Position numbers and translations under genes: made by a program | Origin: a virus | IMG/VR virus record: IMGVR_UViG_3300042453_002988 | Location: 1 to 25,094 of that record | Reading direction: 5' to 3' (one strand) | DNA: 25,094 bases | The notes under the pieces: generated by a model | What the model was told of the DNA's origin: nothing | The model's database searches: none | The model's input: only the letters and a program-made list of their open reading frames with translations | In this document: positions 1-8,467 of the stretch, in pieces | How positions within the stretch are numbered: position 1 is the first letter of the stretch | How the letters are laid out: the number at the start of each line of letters is the position of its first letter

Positions 1-1884
1 AGGCGGAAGCAGATAGGGCTTGGCGTCGATGTCCAGGCTGTCCGCCCAGTCCGAGATCAAGGCGTTCAGCGGGTCCACCATCCCCATCGGAACCAGCCCT
101 TGCAGGATCGGCCCAAGCGTCTGGAGAGCGGCCTGCATCTGCTCCACGCGGGTCGCCTTGTTGGGCTTGCGGGCCGAGCCAGACTCCACCCGGTACTCAA
201 ACTCCCGAGCGACCGATGCTGGGTCCATGCTGGCGACGTGCTGCGCCCATGCCGCCGCCCCCAACGGGCCGACAATCGAATCGACATCCTGCGGACGCAG
301 CAGCCACCGAGCCGCCAACGCCTCGCGGCGGGCCAGCAGGCTCATGGCGTCCTCCAGCCGGTTCGCCATGTCGTCCGGGCGTACGCTCAGTTGCTCCGCC
401 TTCACGTTCGCCTCTGTGGCGCTCCGTATCTGGCTGGAGGACATTGCGTACGCGAGTTCCGTCAGGCCCACCCGCTTGTCGAACTGCTGGGCAACGGCCT
501 CCACGATGCGCCACAACTCCGGAGACACCTCCGGCAACTGAAAGACGCTGATGAGGTCGTTGACGCTCCGCCCGAGCGTCTCGCTGATCTCCACGACCTT
601 GAAGCCTTTTTCCGACTGCGCCAGGATTTGATCCTTGATGTCCTGGTCCGCCGCCTTGCTCACGCCCAGCAGCGTCTCGCAACTCGTGGCGACACGCTGG
701 GCGATGAACGACATCGCGAAGTTGAGGAACCGAAGTTCCCCGATGCCCGGCTTGATGTGGCTGATCGGCCACACGTAGCCCGGCTTGCGGTGGAAGTCGA
801 GATGCACGAACGGCCAGCCGTTGGCCTCCGCCCAGAACGGAATCGGCCACTGCACGGCCCGGAACATACCGGGCGGCATGCCGGTCGCCTCATCGACCTG
901 CTCCTCAAGAGCAGACGGCGGCATGTTCAGCGGGTACGGGATGCCCTCGCAGACGACGATGTAGCAGTTGTCGCCAACGGCGTCGAAGGTGCCGATCAGT
1001 TCCTTCGGCGTGTCCTTGAGGCGGTCGCCCAGCCCCGTCTTGCTCCAAATCTTCCAGTAGGTGACCAGTTCGTTGGACTTGCCAGCCTTGCGGCCCTTGT
1101 AGGTCTGGTCGTCCTCCGAGAAGATTTGGGCGTCCCCGCCGTCGCCAACCGGCTTGGCCCCGTCCAGGTGCCCCTTGAGTTGCTCGCGATCCAGGCCGTA
1201 CTGGCGGGCCACAACGTCAATCGGGTGCGTGCAACGCCTGGCGCACCACGTAATGTCCTCGATCTCGGTGGCGTCCGGGTCCATCGTGAAGTTGTCCACG
1301 CTGTCCGCGAACGACCCCACGATCCCGATGTCCGATCCGGGAAGCGTGACCATCTCGGTCCACCACACTCCCATGCCCTTGATGATTGCCTCGTCCACGA
1401 CGCGGCGACTGTGCGTCTTGAGGTCGAGTTCGTTGGGCGTGTAGTTCAGATACCGCTCCATGAGCAGGGCGGCGACCTTGCGAACCTCCGTCCGCTGGAT
1501 CGTGTCCTGAGCGGCCTGCTGGTACGCCATCATGGACTGGTCATCCATGACGCCCACCACCTCCGGCGAGACGAACGGGTACTTGGCAGGCGTCACCGTC
1601 CGCACCGGATTGCGGTGGTAGATGACGGAGCCGAACAACTTGACCGCCTCAAAGACGCGATTCACCTGCATGCGAAACGCGGGCGGGGCGATGGTCCGGT
1701 TGTAGCCGTACTCGTGGCGGGCGTAGGTGTCTTTCCAGAACCAGTTGTGCGGGCCGTCAAAGAACGACATGGCCTCCCGCCCGTCCTCCGTGAAAGGACG
1801 CTTGTGCTTGAGAGACAGTTCGATCTTCTTGAGCCACCCAGTCGCCAGAGAGCGAAGGGCGTCCTCACCCGTTCTTGGTTCCAC
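1..1884 (-). CDS. Phage portal protein (3' end outside window)
   Basis: This is the head-to-tail connector that forms the DNA entry and exit ring at one capsid vertex. The frame is open for 628 codons and runs off the left edge. It starts at a GTG at 1884 with an AAGGAAG ribosome binding site just upstream. Portal-like features include an N-terminal helical part (NWFWKDTYARHEYGYNR), the segment GYVWPISHIKPGIGELRFLN in the wing region, and a late GSARKPNKATRVEQMQAAL segment typical of long podophage-type portals. It overlaps the preceding small gene by 20 nt, and TerL lies just upstream, the usual company for a portal. The length exceeds that of compact siphophage portals. The family call is secure; the phage morphotype is not. 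Confidence 0.88.
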   Translation of the reverse strand, partial: MEPRTGEDALRSLATGWLKKIELSLKHKRPFTEDGREAMSFFDGPHNWFWKDTYARHEYGYNRTIAPPAFRMQVNRVFEAVKLFGSVIYHRNPVRTVTPAKYPFVSPEVVGVMDDQSMMAYQQAAQDTIQRTEVRKVAALLMERYLNYTPNELDLKTHSRRVVDEAIIKGMGVWWTEMVTLPGSDIGIVGSFADSVDNFTMDPDATEIEDITWCARRCTHPIDVVARQYGLDREQLKGHLDGAKPVGDGGDAQIFSEDDQTYKGRKAGKSNELVTYWKIWSKTGLGDRLKDTPKELIGTFDAVGDNCYIVVCEGIPYPLNMPPSALEEQVDEATGMPPGMFRAVQWPIPFWAEANGWPFVHLDFHRKPGYVWPISHIKPGIGELRFLNFAMSFIAQRVATSCETLLGVSKAADQDIKDQILAQSEKGFKVVEISETLGRSVNDLISVFQLPEVSPELWRIVEAVAQQFDKRVGLTELAYAMSSSQIRSATEANVKAEQLSVRPDDMANRLEDAMSLLARREALAARWLLRPQDVDSIVGPLGAAAWAQHVASMDPASVAREFEYRVESGSARKPNKATRVEQMQAALQTLGPILQGLVPMGMVDPLNALISDWADSLDIDAKPYLLPP

Positions 1885-2224
1885 CGTTTTGCTTCCTTGC
1901 AAGGGCAACCTGTTCCGTCAGGTTGGCAATCTGGGACATGAGCCCGTCCAACTTTCGCAACTGGGCGGACTGCGGAGTGAAGTCCCAGCAGCCCCACTGC
2001 CGCCAGTCGGCGTTCTCCTGCAAGCCGGGATCGTCCTTGTGCCGCACGGACGGACGCTCCAGGAACCCGGTGTTCGGAGAGAAGGTCAGGATGCTGACCG
2101 TCAGGATGCCGGGACGCTCCACGATCCAGCCCAGCGTCGGCTCGTTGCAGTTGAGGGGGTCGTGATACCAGTACACGCTGTCGCCCACGCGAACCTGCGG
2201 CGGGCTAAAGGACTCGGCTTCCAT
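1865..2224 (-). CDS. Small unknown protein between TerL and portal
   Basis: A 119-residue protein that I do not recognise. It starts at ATG 2224 behind a good AGGAG site, overlaps the end of TerL by 20 nt and overlaps the portal start by 20 nt, so translation of the three is probably coupled. The first half is beta-rich (VRVGDSVYWYHDP, GWIVERPGILTVSIL). The last 25 residues look helical (LDGLMSQIANLTEQVALARK) and could form a short coiled coil. Such a protein could be a minor head component or packaging accessory; that is inference from position only. Confidence 0.75.
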   Translation of the reverse strand: MEAESFSPPQVRVGDSVYWYHDPLNCNEPTLGWIVERPGILTVSILTFSPNTGFLERPSVRHKDDPGLQENADWRQWGCWDFTPQSAQLRKLDGLMSQIANLTEQVALARKQNGGTKNG

Positions 2225-3911
2225 ACTTCGCTCCTGACTGTGGGCCTAAGAAGATGAACTCGTCGGAATCGGCTGCGAGACGCTTCTTGCGCTTCCGCAT
2301 CCAATCGACGTACCAGGGATCGGGGCCGACATCGACTTTAGGCTTGTGCCAGCGAGGTCGATAGGCGCAGAGATACTCCAAACACTGGCAGGCGTGGACT
2401 TCCCCCCGCGTGTTCGGCTGGTCCGTGACCACGTAGGTGCCGCCCACCAACTGGGTTTTGTGCTTGTACCGCTTGAGTTCCCGCTCCAGGTCGGGGACGG
2501 CGTTCCGCAGCACCCGCAGCATCGGCTTGCCGTCTGGGCGGATGTGGAGGTAGTTGCGGACGGCCGACATGCGGGCCTGCACGTCGTCGCACCCCGCCAG
2601 GAAACTGTGCCCCGTCGTCTCGCTCGCCACCCCCTGCGACTTGAGTTGCTCGGTGTACAGTTCCACCGGCAAGCGGCCCGAGCCGATCTCGCGGAGCCGG
2701 CCGCCGTGCATGTCGATGAGGAAGGCGTAGAAGTTCTGCCCCTTGCACTTCTCCGCCATCTTCTCGCCAAACACGATGGCGTTGCAGTTGCGGATGTAGA
2801 GTTGGTCGTAGACCAGCATCATTGACTCGTCGGGCGGCACGGCGGCGAACAGCACCGACGTGACGGCGTGACCAGGGTCGATGGCGGCGTACCGGCACCA
2901 GTCGTTCGGGACTGTCAGGTTCTCCAGGTCCGTCCGGTCGTAGCCGTGAACGTGCATGGCAAACGTCGGGTAGCAGAGGATCGAGTCGCTGATGAACTCG
3001 CCCTCACTGCGCATCCGCAGCACGTCGTCGCCCAGTGCCGCCCAGCCTTCGATACGCTTCCGCTTCTCGTCGTCCGGGATGTGCGGGTTGTCCAGGAATC
3101 GGAGTTGGAACTTGACGATGGTCGGATTCTCGACGCCCTCCTCCGCCAACTTGTCGGCCCGCTCCGCAAGCGACTGGAGCGAGTCGTTCTTGCTGTGCGG
3201 CATAGCCGACCACGCAAATACACCGCGACGGTCAGAGAGGCGGGCCTGCATTTCCGGAACCCACGCATCGCCGTTGTTTACGTCTTCGTCGATGTGGACC
3301 CTGTTCGCCTGCCAGCCCTGCGGCGGCTCTCCTTCCGACGAGAAGAAGTAGATTTGCCAGCCGTTGGTCAGCGTGCAGGACTGGATGTAGCGGGCGGACT
3401 TCAGAATCCACGACTTCTTCGCCACCATGCGGGGCGGGATCAGCGGCGGGGCCGGCTTGGCCTCCCGCTCGCGAGCCGCATCGGTCACTGGGTTGTAGGC
3501 CCGCCATTCGCCCGTCTGCTCGTCCTTGATGATCTTGAACGCCCCAGCCATGAACAGCATGGGGTAGACCACGAGGCCGATGTGCTTCCAGTCCTTGCCA
3601 ACGATGGCGAGGATGCCGTCCTTCTCTGGGTACTTCCCGTGCGGGTCTTTGCCGCACACAGCCCGAGCATCTTCCACGAACGTGCAGAGCGACTTGCCGG
3701 AGCGGTTGCCGCCCAGCACCAGCATCTCACTCGACCGGGACTGGTGGATTTCCTCCTGCTTGGGTGTCGGCCTGTAGAGCCGCAACGCCTCGATCCGGCG
3801 GCTCGCCAACTCCGCCTGCATCTCCTTGAGTTCGCTCTGCTGGAACGACCCCAATCGCTTGACGGACGGCAGCGGCGAAATCTGCGGGGGTTTGCGGCGT
3901 GACTTCGACAT
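2205..3911 (-). CDS. terL: Terminase large subunit (packaging ATPase/nuclease)
   Basis: The motor that pumps DNA into the prohead and cuts the concatemer. The protein has 568 residues from ATG 3911, chosen because GGAGGG sits upstream. The Walker A motif is GGNRSGKS at residues 67-74 and the Walker B-like acidic stretch is VHIDED at 205-210. The C-terminal RNase H-like nuclease shows candidate metal-binding aspartates in AAIDPGH (about 345) and FLIDMHGG (about 400). The size is normal for the family. Its first 61 codons lie over the end of the upstream gene in another frame, an unusually long overlap. A later start at 3821 has no proper ribosome site, so the longer form is preferred. Confidence 0.92.
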   Translation of the reverse strand: MSKSRRKPPQISPLPSVKRLGSFQQSELKEMQAELASRRIEALRLYRPTPKQEEIHQSRSSEMLVLGGNRSGKSLCTFVEDARAVCGKDPHGKYPEKDGILAIVGKDWKHIGLVVYPMLFMAGAFKIIKDEQTGEWRAYNPVTDAAREREAKPAPPLIPPRMVAKKSWILKSARYIQSCTLTNGWQIYFFSSEGEPPQGWQANRVHIDEDVNNGDAWVPEMQARLSDRRGVFAWSAMPHSKNDSLQSLAERADKLAEEGVENPTIVKFQLRFLDNPHIPDDEKRKRIEGWAALGDDVLRMRSEGEFISDSILCYPTFAMHVHGYDRTDLENLTVPNDWCRYAAIDPGHAVTSVLFAAVPPDESMMLVYDQLYIRNCNAIVFGEKMAEKCKGQNFYAFLIDMHGGRLREIGSGRLPVELYTEQLKSQGVASETTGHSFLAGCDDVQARMSAVRNYLHIRPDGKPMLRVLRNAVPDLERELKRYKHKTQLVGGTYVVTDQPNTRGEVHACQCLEYLCAYRPRWHKPKVDVGPDPWYVDWMRKRKKRLAADSDEFIFLGPQSGAKYGSRVL

Positions 3912-4404
3912 TGAGGAACCCTCCACTAATGCTCATGGCAATGCGGCCGAGACGCTGATCCAACTCGTCCTCCAACTCCTCGTCGGACCACTGAGTCAGC
4001 GGCTTCTTGGCCCCGCCCAGTTCGGTGTTCTTCGTGACAAGGCGGACGATGCCCTCCAGCAACTTGGTGCGGTGCGATCCGCCGGGAGGGGCGTCGAAAT
4101 ACTGCTTGACCATCATGGCGGCGAACCCGTTGGAGCCGCCGAAATACTCCATCAGCCGCTCCAGGAGTTCGCTGGAGTGCGGGATGTTCTCTCCTCCCCT
4201 GCCAGCCGCCTTCGTGAAGGCGTCGAGGGCGCCATCCTCGATGGCCTTCATGTCCCGCTGCTTCTGCTTCAACTTCTTCCCGCGATTCACCTTCGCCCGG
4301 CACATGACGCAGCGAGCGTCCCACGACCCGTCCTTCTTGACGCGGAAGTGGTTTCTGGAAAGCGGAAAAGACTGGCCGCAGTCGGTGCAGGTCTTGTCGT
4401 TCAT
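3727..4404 (-). CDS. Zinc-finger protein in the terminase small-subunit position
   Basis: A 225-residue protein directly upstream of TerL. Residues 6-35 hold two cysteine pairs (CTDC and CVMC) that fit a small zinc ribbon of the HNH/recognition type, followed by a lysine-rich stretch (GKKLKQKQRD). The middle (about 60-135) is helical, and the last third is alanine/glycine-rich and lies over the TerL start in another frame. It overlaps the preceding gene by ATGA. Position and size suggest the DNA-recognition small subunit of terminase, but no HNH catalytic pattern or known TerS signature is clear, so this stays an inference. Confidence 0.6.
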   Translation of the reverse strand: MNDKTCTDCGQSFPLSRNHFRVKKDGSWDARCVMCRAKVNRGKKLKQKQRDMKAIEDGALDAFTKAAGRGGENIPHSSELLERLMEYFGGSNGFAAMMVKQYFDAPPGGSHRTKLLEGIVRLVTKNTELGGAKKPLTQWSDEELEDELDQRLGRIAMSISGGFLNVEVTPQTPADFAAAVRQAIGVVPAERTQGDAGGVGEPPDRGVAALQADTQAGGNPPVPVE

Positions 4405-5054
4405 CGCTGCTCCCGCAAGCCGTCGAGGACGCCAGGCTGCCGGGAGGCACCAACGCCAATCGCCGCAGGAACAGCCATGATCCGCACGGCTTTCCGCAAG
4501 TGCTGGTCAGGAAGCACGAACTCCCTGTCGTGGTTTCTGGAACTCCCGGCGAACGGCGTGTTGCGGACGTTGTATTGCGGCAACTCAGCCGCCGGAACGT
4601 CGAACCGGTAGACAGGGGCGCTCAAATCGTTGTCGCCAACGTAGAAATCCAGTTCTCCTGGAGCGTCAGTCGCCCAGCGGCCAGCGGCACCTGCCGGATT
4701 GGTGTCGAACGCCCCTTTCATGGCTTCGTCGCGGGACAGCCGCCATTCGGCGTAAGGAATCTCCCTGCCCCACATGCGCACCGTGTCCGGCGGCTTGTAG
4801 TTGGTTGCGATCTCACCGACCCGATAGAGCCGCACGTGACCATCCGGAGCGGGCTCAGAAGCCTCGATGCGCTGAGTCAGTTCGGCAAATCGTTGCTGAT
4901 GCGGGTCGCTGTCGGCGTGGTATCCGCGAACAGGGCGCGCCGGAGGAGCCGGCTTCGGCGGCGGGGGCGGGGGCAGTTTTGCCTCCTTCGCCAACTCCGC
5001 AACTTTGTTCGCTCGACCGAGCCGGGCAGCAGCAAGTGCAGCAGGTGTTGCCAT
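4401..5054 (-). CDS. Probable ADP-ribosyltransferase-like virion-module protein
   Basis: A 217-residue protein with three parts. Residues 1-25 are an alanine-rich head whose first 22 residues are identical to those of the HExxH protein at 9870-10898. A proline-rich linker (28-40) follows. Residues 74-185 resemble a compact ART fold: LYRVG (Arg76), GRWATD (Thr129), a beta segment VYRFDVPAAEL and REFVLP (Glu178), in the order of an R-S/T-E triad. The tail ends QPGVLDGLREQR, again like the other protein. It lies inside the head module and overlaps the next gene by ATGA, so it may be carried in the virion. The ART call rests on motif order only. Confidence 0.5.
   Translation of the reverse strand: MATPAALAAARLGRANKVAELAKEAKLPPPPPPKPAPPARPVRGYHADSDPHQQRFAELTQRIEASEPAPDGHVRLYRVGEIATNYKPPDTVRMWGREIPYAEWRLSRDEAMKGAFDTNPAGAAGRWATDAPGELDFYVGDNDLSAPVYRFDVPAAELPQYNVRNTPFAGSSRNHDREFVLPDQHLRKAVRIMAVPAAIGVGASRQPGVLDGLREQR
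4982..5054 (-). repeat. Direct repeat encoding shared N-terminal head, copy 1
   Basis: A 73-bp stretch ending exactly at the start codon of the ART-like gene. It matches 10826-10898 at 70 of 73 positions, with differences at three sites only. The match stops abruptly upstream of the ATG, so this is a duplicated coding module and not a duplicated gene start region. Confidence 0.9.
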
Positions 5055-5057
5055 GCG

Positions 5058-5336
5058 TCACCAACTCCAGTTACACGACCACCAGCCGGGCGTCAGTTTG
5101 TCGGTCTTCTCGCCGCAGTTGTGGCGGGACTTGAAGTTCGCACGACGGCCCTCGTCGCCGTGACCGTCACCCTCGCTTCCGCCCTCCCGATAGTGCCCCA
5201 TCGAGGAGTCACCAAATCGCACGACCCGCTCCTCGTCGCCCACCTTCGCCCGCACGACGAACTTCTTGCCGCCCTGCGAGTCACGCACAGGGCGATTGGG
5301 GATCAGACTGCGGATGCTGTCCTCTGTCTTGCCCAT
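5058..5336 (-). CDS. Small conserved phage protein with RFGD and RHNC motifs
   Basis: A 92-residue basic protein with the pattern GKKFVVR, VRFGDSSM, RRANFKSRHNC and WWSCNWSW. Small proteins with this RFGD...R..F..RH.C...W.C..W pattern recur in the head regions of many phages, especially marine ones, as far as I recall. Function is unknown. The Cys/His residues (RHNC and WWSC) could bind a metal ion. It ends 4 nt before the ART-like gene and starts 4 nt after the previous gene, so it belongs to the structural transcription unit. Confidence 0.7.
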   Translation of the reverse strand: MGKTEDSIRSLIPNRPVRDSQGGKKFVVRAKVGDEERVVRFGDSSMGHYREGGSEGDGHGDEGRRANFKSRHNCGEKTDKLTPGWWSCNWSW

Positions 5337-5339
5337 ACG

Positions 5340-5549
5340 TCACCTGTCAGCCTGCGGAACCGACGAGATCATCGGGGCCATGCCGTCCTTCGGGGCCGGA
5401 ACGCGACCGGCACCCACCTCCCGCTTGGCCTTGAAGTCCTCCAACTCCGGGAAGTCCAGCAGCCCCGCCGTGTGCAACTGGGCCATGATCGCCTGCCGGT
5501 CAGGCTGATCGAACTGGCTCATCGGACTAGGTTCGTTGGGAAGCGGCAC
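5340..5549 (-). CDS. Small unknown protein
   Basis: A 69-residue acidic-to-neutral protein, not recognised. The start is taken as GTG 5549, preceded by GGGAG at good spacing; an internal ATG at codon 10 lacks a ribosome site. Residues 11-45 (QFDQPDRQAIMAQLHTAGLL onward) look helical, and the C-terminus is proline-rich. It follows a strong hairpin after the decoration-protein gene and is packed tightly against the next gene. A minor head role is possible but unproven. Confidence 0.55.
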   Translation of the reverse strand: MPLPNEPSPMSQFDQPDRQAIMAQLHTAGLLDFPELEDFKAKREVGAGRVPAPKDGMAPMISSVPQADR

Positions 5550-5575
5550 TGTCGATACTCCCTATGCAAAGAGTA

Positions 5576-5613
5576 GGGGCCGCAGGTGGGCGTCCCTCCC
5601 CTCCTGCGGCCCC
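5576..5613. terminator. Strong hairpin after the capsid/decoration genes
   Basis: A perfect 11-bp inverted repeat (GGGGCCGCAGG at 5576-5586 pairing with 5603-5613) encloses a 16-nt loop. It lies between the decoration gene stop at 5643 and the next gene start at 5549. On the minus strand it is followed by only a weak T-rich tract, so partial termination or 3' end protection of the capsid mRNA is likelier than a full stop. This would let capsid transcripts outnumber terminase and portal transcripts. Confidence 0.6.
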
Positions 5614-5642
5614 AAAACGTCGCGACGTGTTGATGACCCGAC

Positions 5643-6179
5643 TCAGAAGCCAGCGTTCGTCCGGACCAGAATCCGGCCGGAGGTCGTGGCACTCGTCTCG
5701 ATGGCGAAGCCCAGTTGGGCGTTGGCGCCCTGGGCCGCAGCCGAGCCGGCGGTGGCGGACGGGCCGTAGGAGGCACCGGCCGACACGCTGGTCGCCGTCT
5801 TCGTCACCGTCGAGGGGCCACGCACAACCAGCCAGAACACCTCGTTGTTCGGCACGCCAGCGGCCGGGAGGTACTCGTCCACGACGCCCATGAGGGTCGT
5901 GGCGGCGACCGCAAGCCCGTCCACTTCGGACAGGATGGCGGCGTCCTTGAACTTGGCGACCGCACCCGGAAGCAGAGCGCTGCCGCTCGTGTTCTTCACG
6001 GCGATGCACTCGACCGTCCGGTTGCTCTTGAGAGCGCCGGTCTTCGGGTCTTCGTCGCGGAACACCTTGCGAGTGCCCACGACATTGGACCCGTCGCCGT
6101 TCTCGGCCTCGTACATCGTCACGGTGACGCCAAGCGTCTGGCCGCGAGCGAATCCGGGATCAGCAGTCAGCGTACTCAT
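5643..6179 (-). CDS. Probable capsid decoration/head-stabilising protein
   Basis: A 178-residue protein encoded directly after the major capsid protein with a GGAG ribosome site. It is beta-rich and small-residue-rich. The first 70 residues contain the pattern GVTVTMYEAENGDGS and TVECIAVKNTSGSALLPGAVAKF. The later part has long runs of Ser, Thr, Ala and Gly (VTKTATSVSAGASYGPSATA), as in DUF2190-like decoration proteins that sit on the outer capsid. Position downstream of the capsid gene supports this. No direct motif proves it; a minor coat or fibre-like role is the alternative. Confidence 0.6.
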   Translation of the reverse strand: MSTLTADPGFARGQTLGVTVTMYEAENGDGSNVVGTRKVFRDEDPKTGALKSNRTVECIAVKNTSGSALLPGAVAKFKDAAILSEVDGLAVAATTLMGVVDEYLPAAGVPNNEVFWLVVRGPSTVTKTATSVSAGASYGPSATAGSAAAQGANAQLGFAIETSATTSGRILVRTNAGF

Positions 6180-6215
6180 CTGCGAGGACTCTCCTTCTCT
6201 GGTGGCTGTTGAGGG

Positions 6216-7334
6216 TCAGGCGAGGGCCGCGAACTTCACAAAGTTGCGGGGCGACTTCATCTTGATGTTGGCGAGGACCGACACGGCGTACCGGTACGCG
6301 GATAGTTCCTCGTTGTAGAACGGTCCCTCCGCTTCCAGCAGGTTGCCGGTCATCACCTTCATCTCCATGTTGCCGATGGAGAGGGCATAGCCCACGCCCG
6401 GCGGCACGGCGTAGTCCGACGCGGTTTCGATGCCGTCGATTTCCACGACATCCCCGAAGCCGTAGGACTTCAGACCGTTGGTCTTCGAAACGATGGCCCG
6501 CTCGCGGCTGTCCAGCCGGTTGAGGAACTGGATGTACATCGACCGATCCAGGAGGATCATGTCGATCTGGTTCTCGCGAGTGTCGTTCCGCTTCGCGTGG
6601 TTGACCGACTCGCGGATCGCCTCGATGCACTGATCCTTCCAGGTCGCCGTCGCACCGCCGAAGGCCGTGCTCGTGTAGTTGCACACGAGGGGCGACCAGA
6701 AGTCGTACTCCGGATCGGCCGGAACTCGGGGCCACGAACCGGTCGCCAACTGCGAGCCAGCGTACTGACCCAGACCGGTCTTCAGCCCGGCGTACTCGTC
6801 GTTCGGGAAGCCGAAGGGGTCAGCGGCGTTCGCGGCACGCTGGGCACCGGTGGCGACGTTGACCGTCCCGTTCACGGCGAACATGGACTCAAGCCCATGC
6901 CACCGATTCTCGTTGCCGCTGGCGTAACCGTCGATGAACACCTCCTTCGCGAGATGTTCCTGCATCGACTCCGTGAGCCGGTTCGTCATCTTGCCGGCCA
7001 CGTCGATCAACTGGGCCTGACCGCGATTCTCAAGCATCTCCCGCTTGCTGATCTGATCGGTGACCGAGTAGCCCCGATACGGGAGGTTGGCTCTCTGCCA
7101 GAGCGCGTGGCGTGCGAAGACTCGCGGCGACTCGCCCGTGTACGTGGACACGGGGATGTTGCGGTAACGCACCTGCCAGTCGAATCCACGACCTCCCTGA
7201 TTCATGGCGACGTTGCCGTTCGCCTGGAGGGCAGCGAAGACCTTGAACTTGCGGAAGGTCGTCTGCTCCTCTTCCTTCAAGTGAAGGGTCAGAGTCGTGC
7301 CAATCGAACGAGCCCAGTCAACGCTCGACGCCAT
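6216..7334 (-). CDS. Major capsid protein
   Basis: A 372-residue protein immediately downstream of the scaffold gene, the standard order for a HK97-fold coat protein. Supporting features are an N-terminal extended region (LKEEEQTTFRKFKVFAALQA), a helix with TNRLTESMQEHLAKEVFIDG like the long spine helix, a segment of variable sequence carrying GLESMF, and a late domain with DMILLDRSMYIQFLNRL and VVEIDGIETASDYAVPP typical of the axial domain. The C-terminal half contains ALSIGNMEMKVMTG and SVLANIKMKSPRNFVKF. The start at ATG 7334 has AAAGG upstream. No cleavable prohead domain is evident, matching a separate scaffold. Confidence 0.85.
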   Translation of the reverse strand: MASSVDWARSIGTTLTLHLKEEEQTTFRKFKVFAALQANGNVAMNQGGRGFDWQVRYRNIPVSTYTGESPRVFARHALWQRANLPYRGYSVTDQISKREMLENRGQAQLIDVAGKMTNRLTESMQEHLAKEVFIDGYASGNENRWHGLESMFAVNGTVNVATGAQRAANAADPFGFPNDEYAGLKTGLGQYAGSQLATGSWPRVPADPEYDFWSPLVCNYTSTAFGGATATWKDQCIEAIRESVNHAKRNDTRENQIDMILLDRSMYIQFLNRLDSRERAIVSKTNGLKSYGFGDVVEIDGIETASDYAVPPGVGYALSIGNMEMKVMTGNLLEAEGPFYNEELSAYRYAVSVLANIKMKSPRNFVKFAALA

Positions 7335-7347
7335 GTCGCTTTACCTT

Positions 7348-8460
7348 TCAGTTGATGCCGTCTCGTGCCAGTTGGCGAGCGAGACGCTGTTCAAAGGTCA
7401 GAGGTGATTGCGGGGTTCTCGGGTCGCTTGACCCCGCAGCCCTACTCGGATTGCGAGACGCTTCCCTTCTAAGAAAATCTATGTCCTTCTGGGCCTGAGT
7501 TGCGGCATCGGCAACCGGCGCAGATGCAGCAGCGGCGGGCATTGCAGCCGCAGCCGCTGGTGCGATGTGCTGCGGTAAAGCAGCCTCAAACGCACTTCGC
7601 TGTGCGCCCTGCGCCTGCATGCCACGCAGCCGATCAAGCAGGTCACGCTCGATCATTTTCGTAGCGTATTCCCACCGCGCCTCTGCGTTCTGGATGCCCA
7701 TGCGAGAGGCTTCCTCGATGTACGTCTGGGCCGCCAAGCCCTCTGCCGTCGGCGTCTTGCCGTCCGCCTCGTACAGCCAGTCCGCGTTCTCCTTCTCCAG
7801 CCCAGAGACGTACTGGTGCTGCTGCACCTCCTGGAACTGGCTCTCCACGATCTGCTGGGCCTGCCGCTGGGCGATCTCCTGGATCATCGGCCCCAGCGCT
7901 TCCTCCGGGTTGGTGAGGAACTTCTGGGCGAAGTCGGCCTTGTACTTCTGGTACTCGTACAGGGCGTGCTTGGCGTCGAGCGGAGCGTCGGCCGAGATGA
8001 CCTCCCGCCCGTTCTCGTCTTTCACGAGGTACTGCTTGTACGACTCGCGGACCTCCGGCGGGCTCCACCACTTCTTCACCGCCTCTGCGGCAGTGGTCTT
8101 CTGGACAGGCTGCTGGGGGGCGGGTTGCTCTCGCTGGGAGGAGAGCCATCGCTCAAAGGGCTCTCGGTTCTGGAGGTACTGCTGGGCGTATGGGATGTAC
8201 TGCTGGTACTGCTGGAGGGCTTGAGTTGCGGCTTTCTCCCGCTCCATGGAGGCATAGAGGCGACGAGCAATCGCCAGGTCGTCCTGCCCCTTGAACTCAT
8301 CGAGATTCTTGAAGGCGTCCCAGACCGACTGCTGTGGAGCCGGCGAAGCAGCCGCCGCAGGTGCAGTTTCCGGCGTCGAAGGGGCACTGGAGGTGCTTTC
8401 AGTCGAGGTGTCGGGCGTGGTGTCTACGGATTCGTCGATGACTGCTGCTTCGTCTGACAT
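7348..8460 (-). CDS. Capsid scaffolding protein
   Basis: A 370-residue protein just upstream of the capsid gene. It is acidic and disordered at the start (many Ser/Thr/Pro/Ala up to about residue 45), then strongly helical and glutamine-rich (QQYQQYIPYAQQYLQ, IAQRQAQQIVESQFQEVQQH). The last residues are basic (FEQRLARQLARDGIN), as expected for a scaffold tail that binds coat subunits. An alanine-rich hinge lies at about residues 300-325. Such proteins direct procapsid assembly and leave before packaging. A GN-rich portal-like alternative is excluded by composition. Confidence 0.8.
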   Translation of the reverse strand: MSDEAAVIDESVDTTPDTSTESTSSAPSTPETAPAAAASPAPQQSVWDAFKNLDEFKGQDDLAIARRLYASMEREKAATQALQQYQQYIPYAQQYLQNREPFERWLSSQREQPAPQQPVQKTTAAEAVKKWWSPPEVRESYKQYLVKDENGREVISADAPLDAKHALYEYQKYKADFAQKFLTNPEEALGPMIQEIAQRQAQQIVESQFQEVQQHQYVSGLEKENADWLYEADGKTPTAEGLAAQTYIEEASRMGIQNAEARWEYATKMIERDLLDRLRGMQAQGAQRSAFEAALPQHIAPAAAAAMPAAAASAPVADAATQAQKDIDFLRREASRNPSRAAGSSDPRTPQSPLTFEQRLARQLARDGIN

Positions 8461-8467
8461 GGTGGCC

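Noticed and set aside
100-1941. Long open frame on the plus strand (613 codons)
   Set aside because: It is antisense to the portal gene, lacks a ribosome site and has the His/Arg/Leu-rich composition of a mirror frame in GC-rich DNA.
2868-3902. Plus-strand open frame of 344 codons
   Set aside because: Antisense to terL, which has clear Walker motifs in the other strand; low-information composition.
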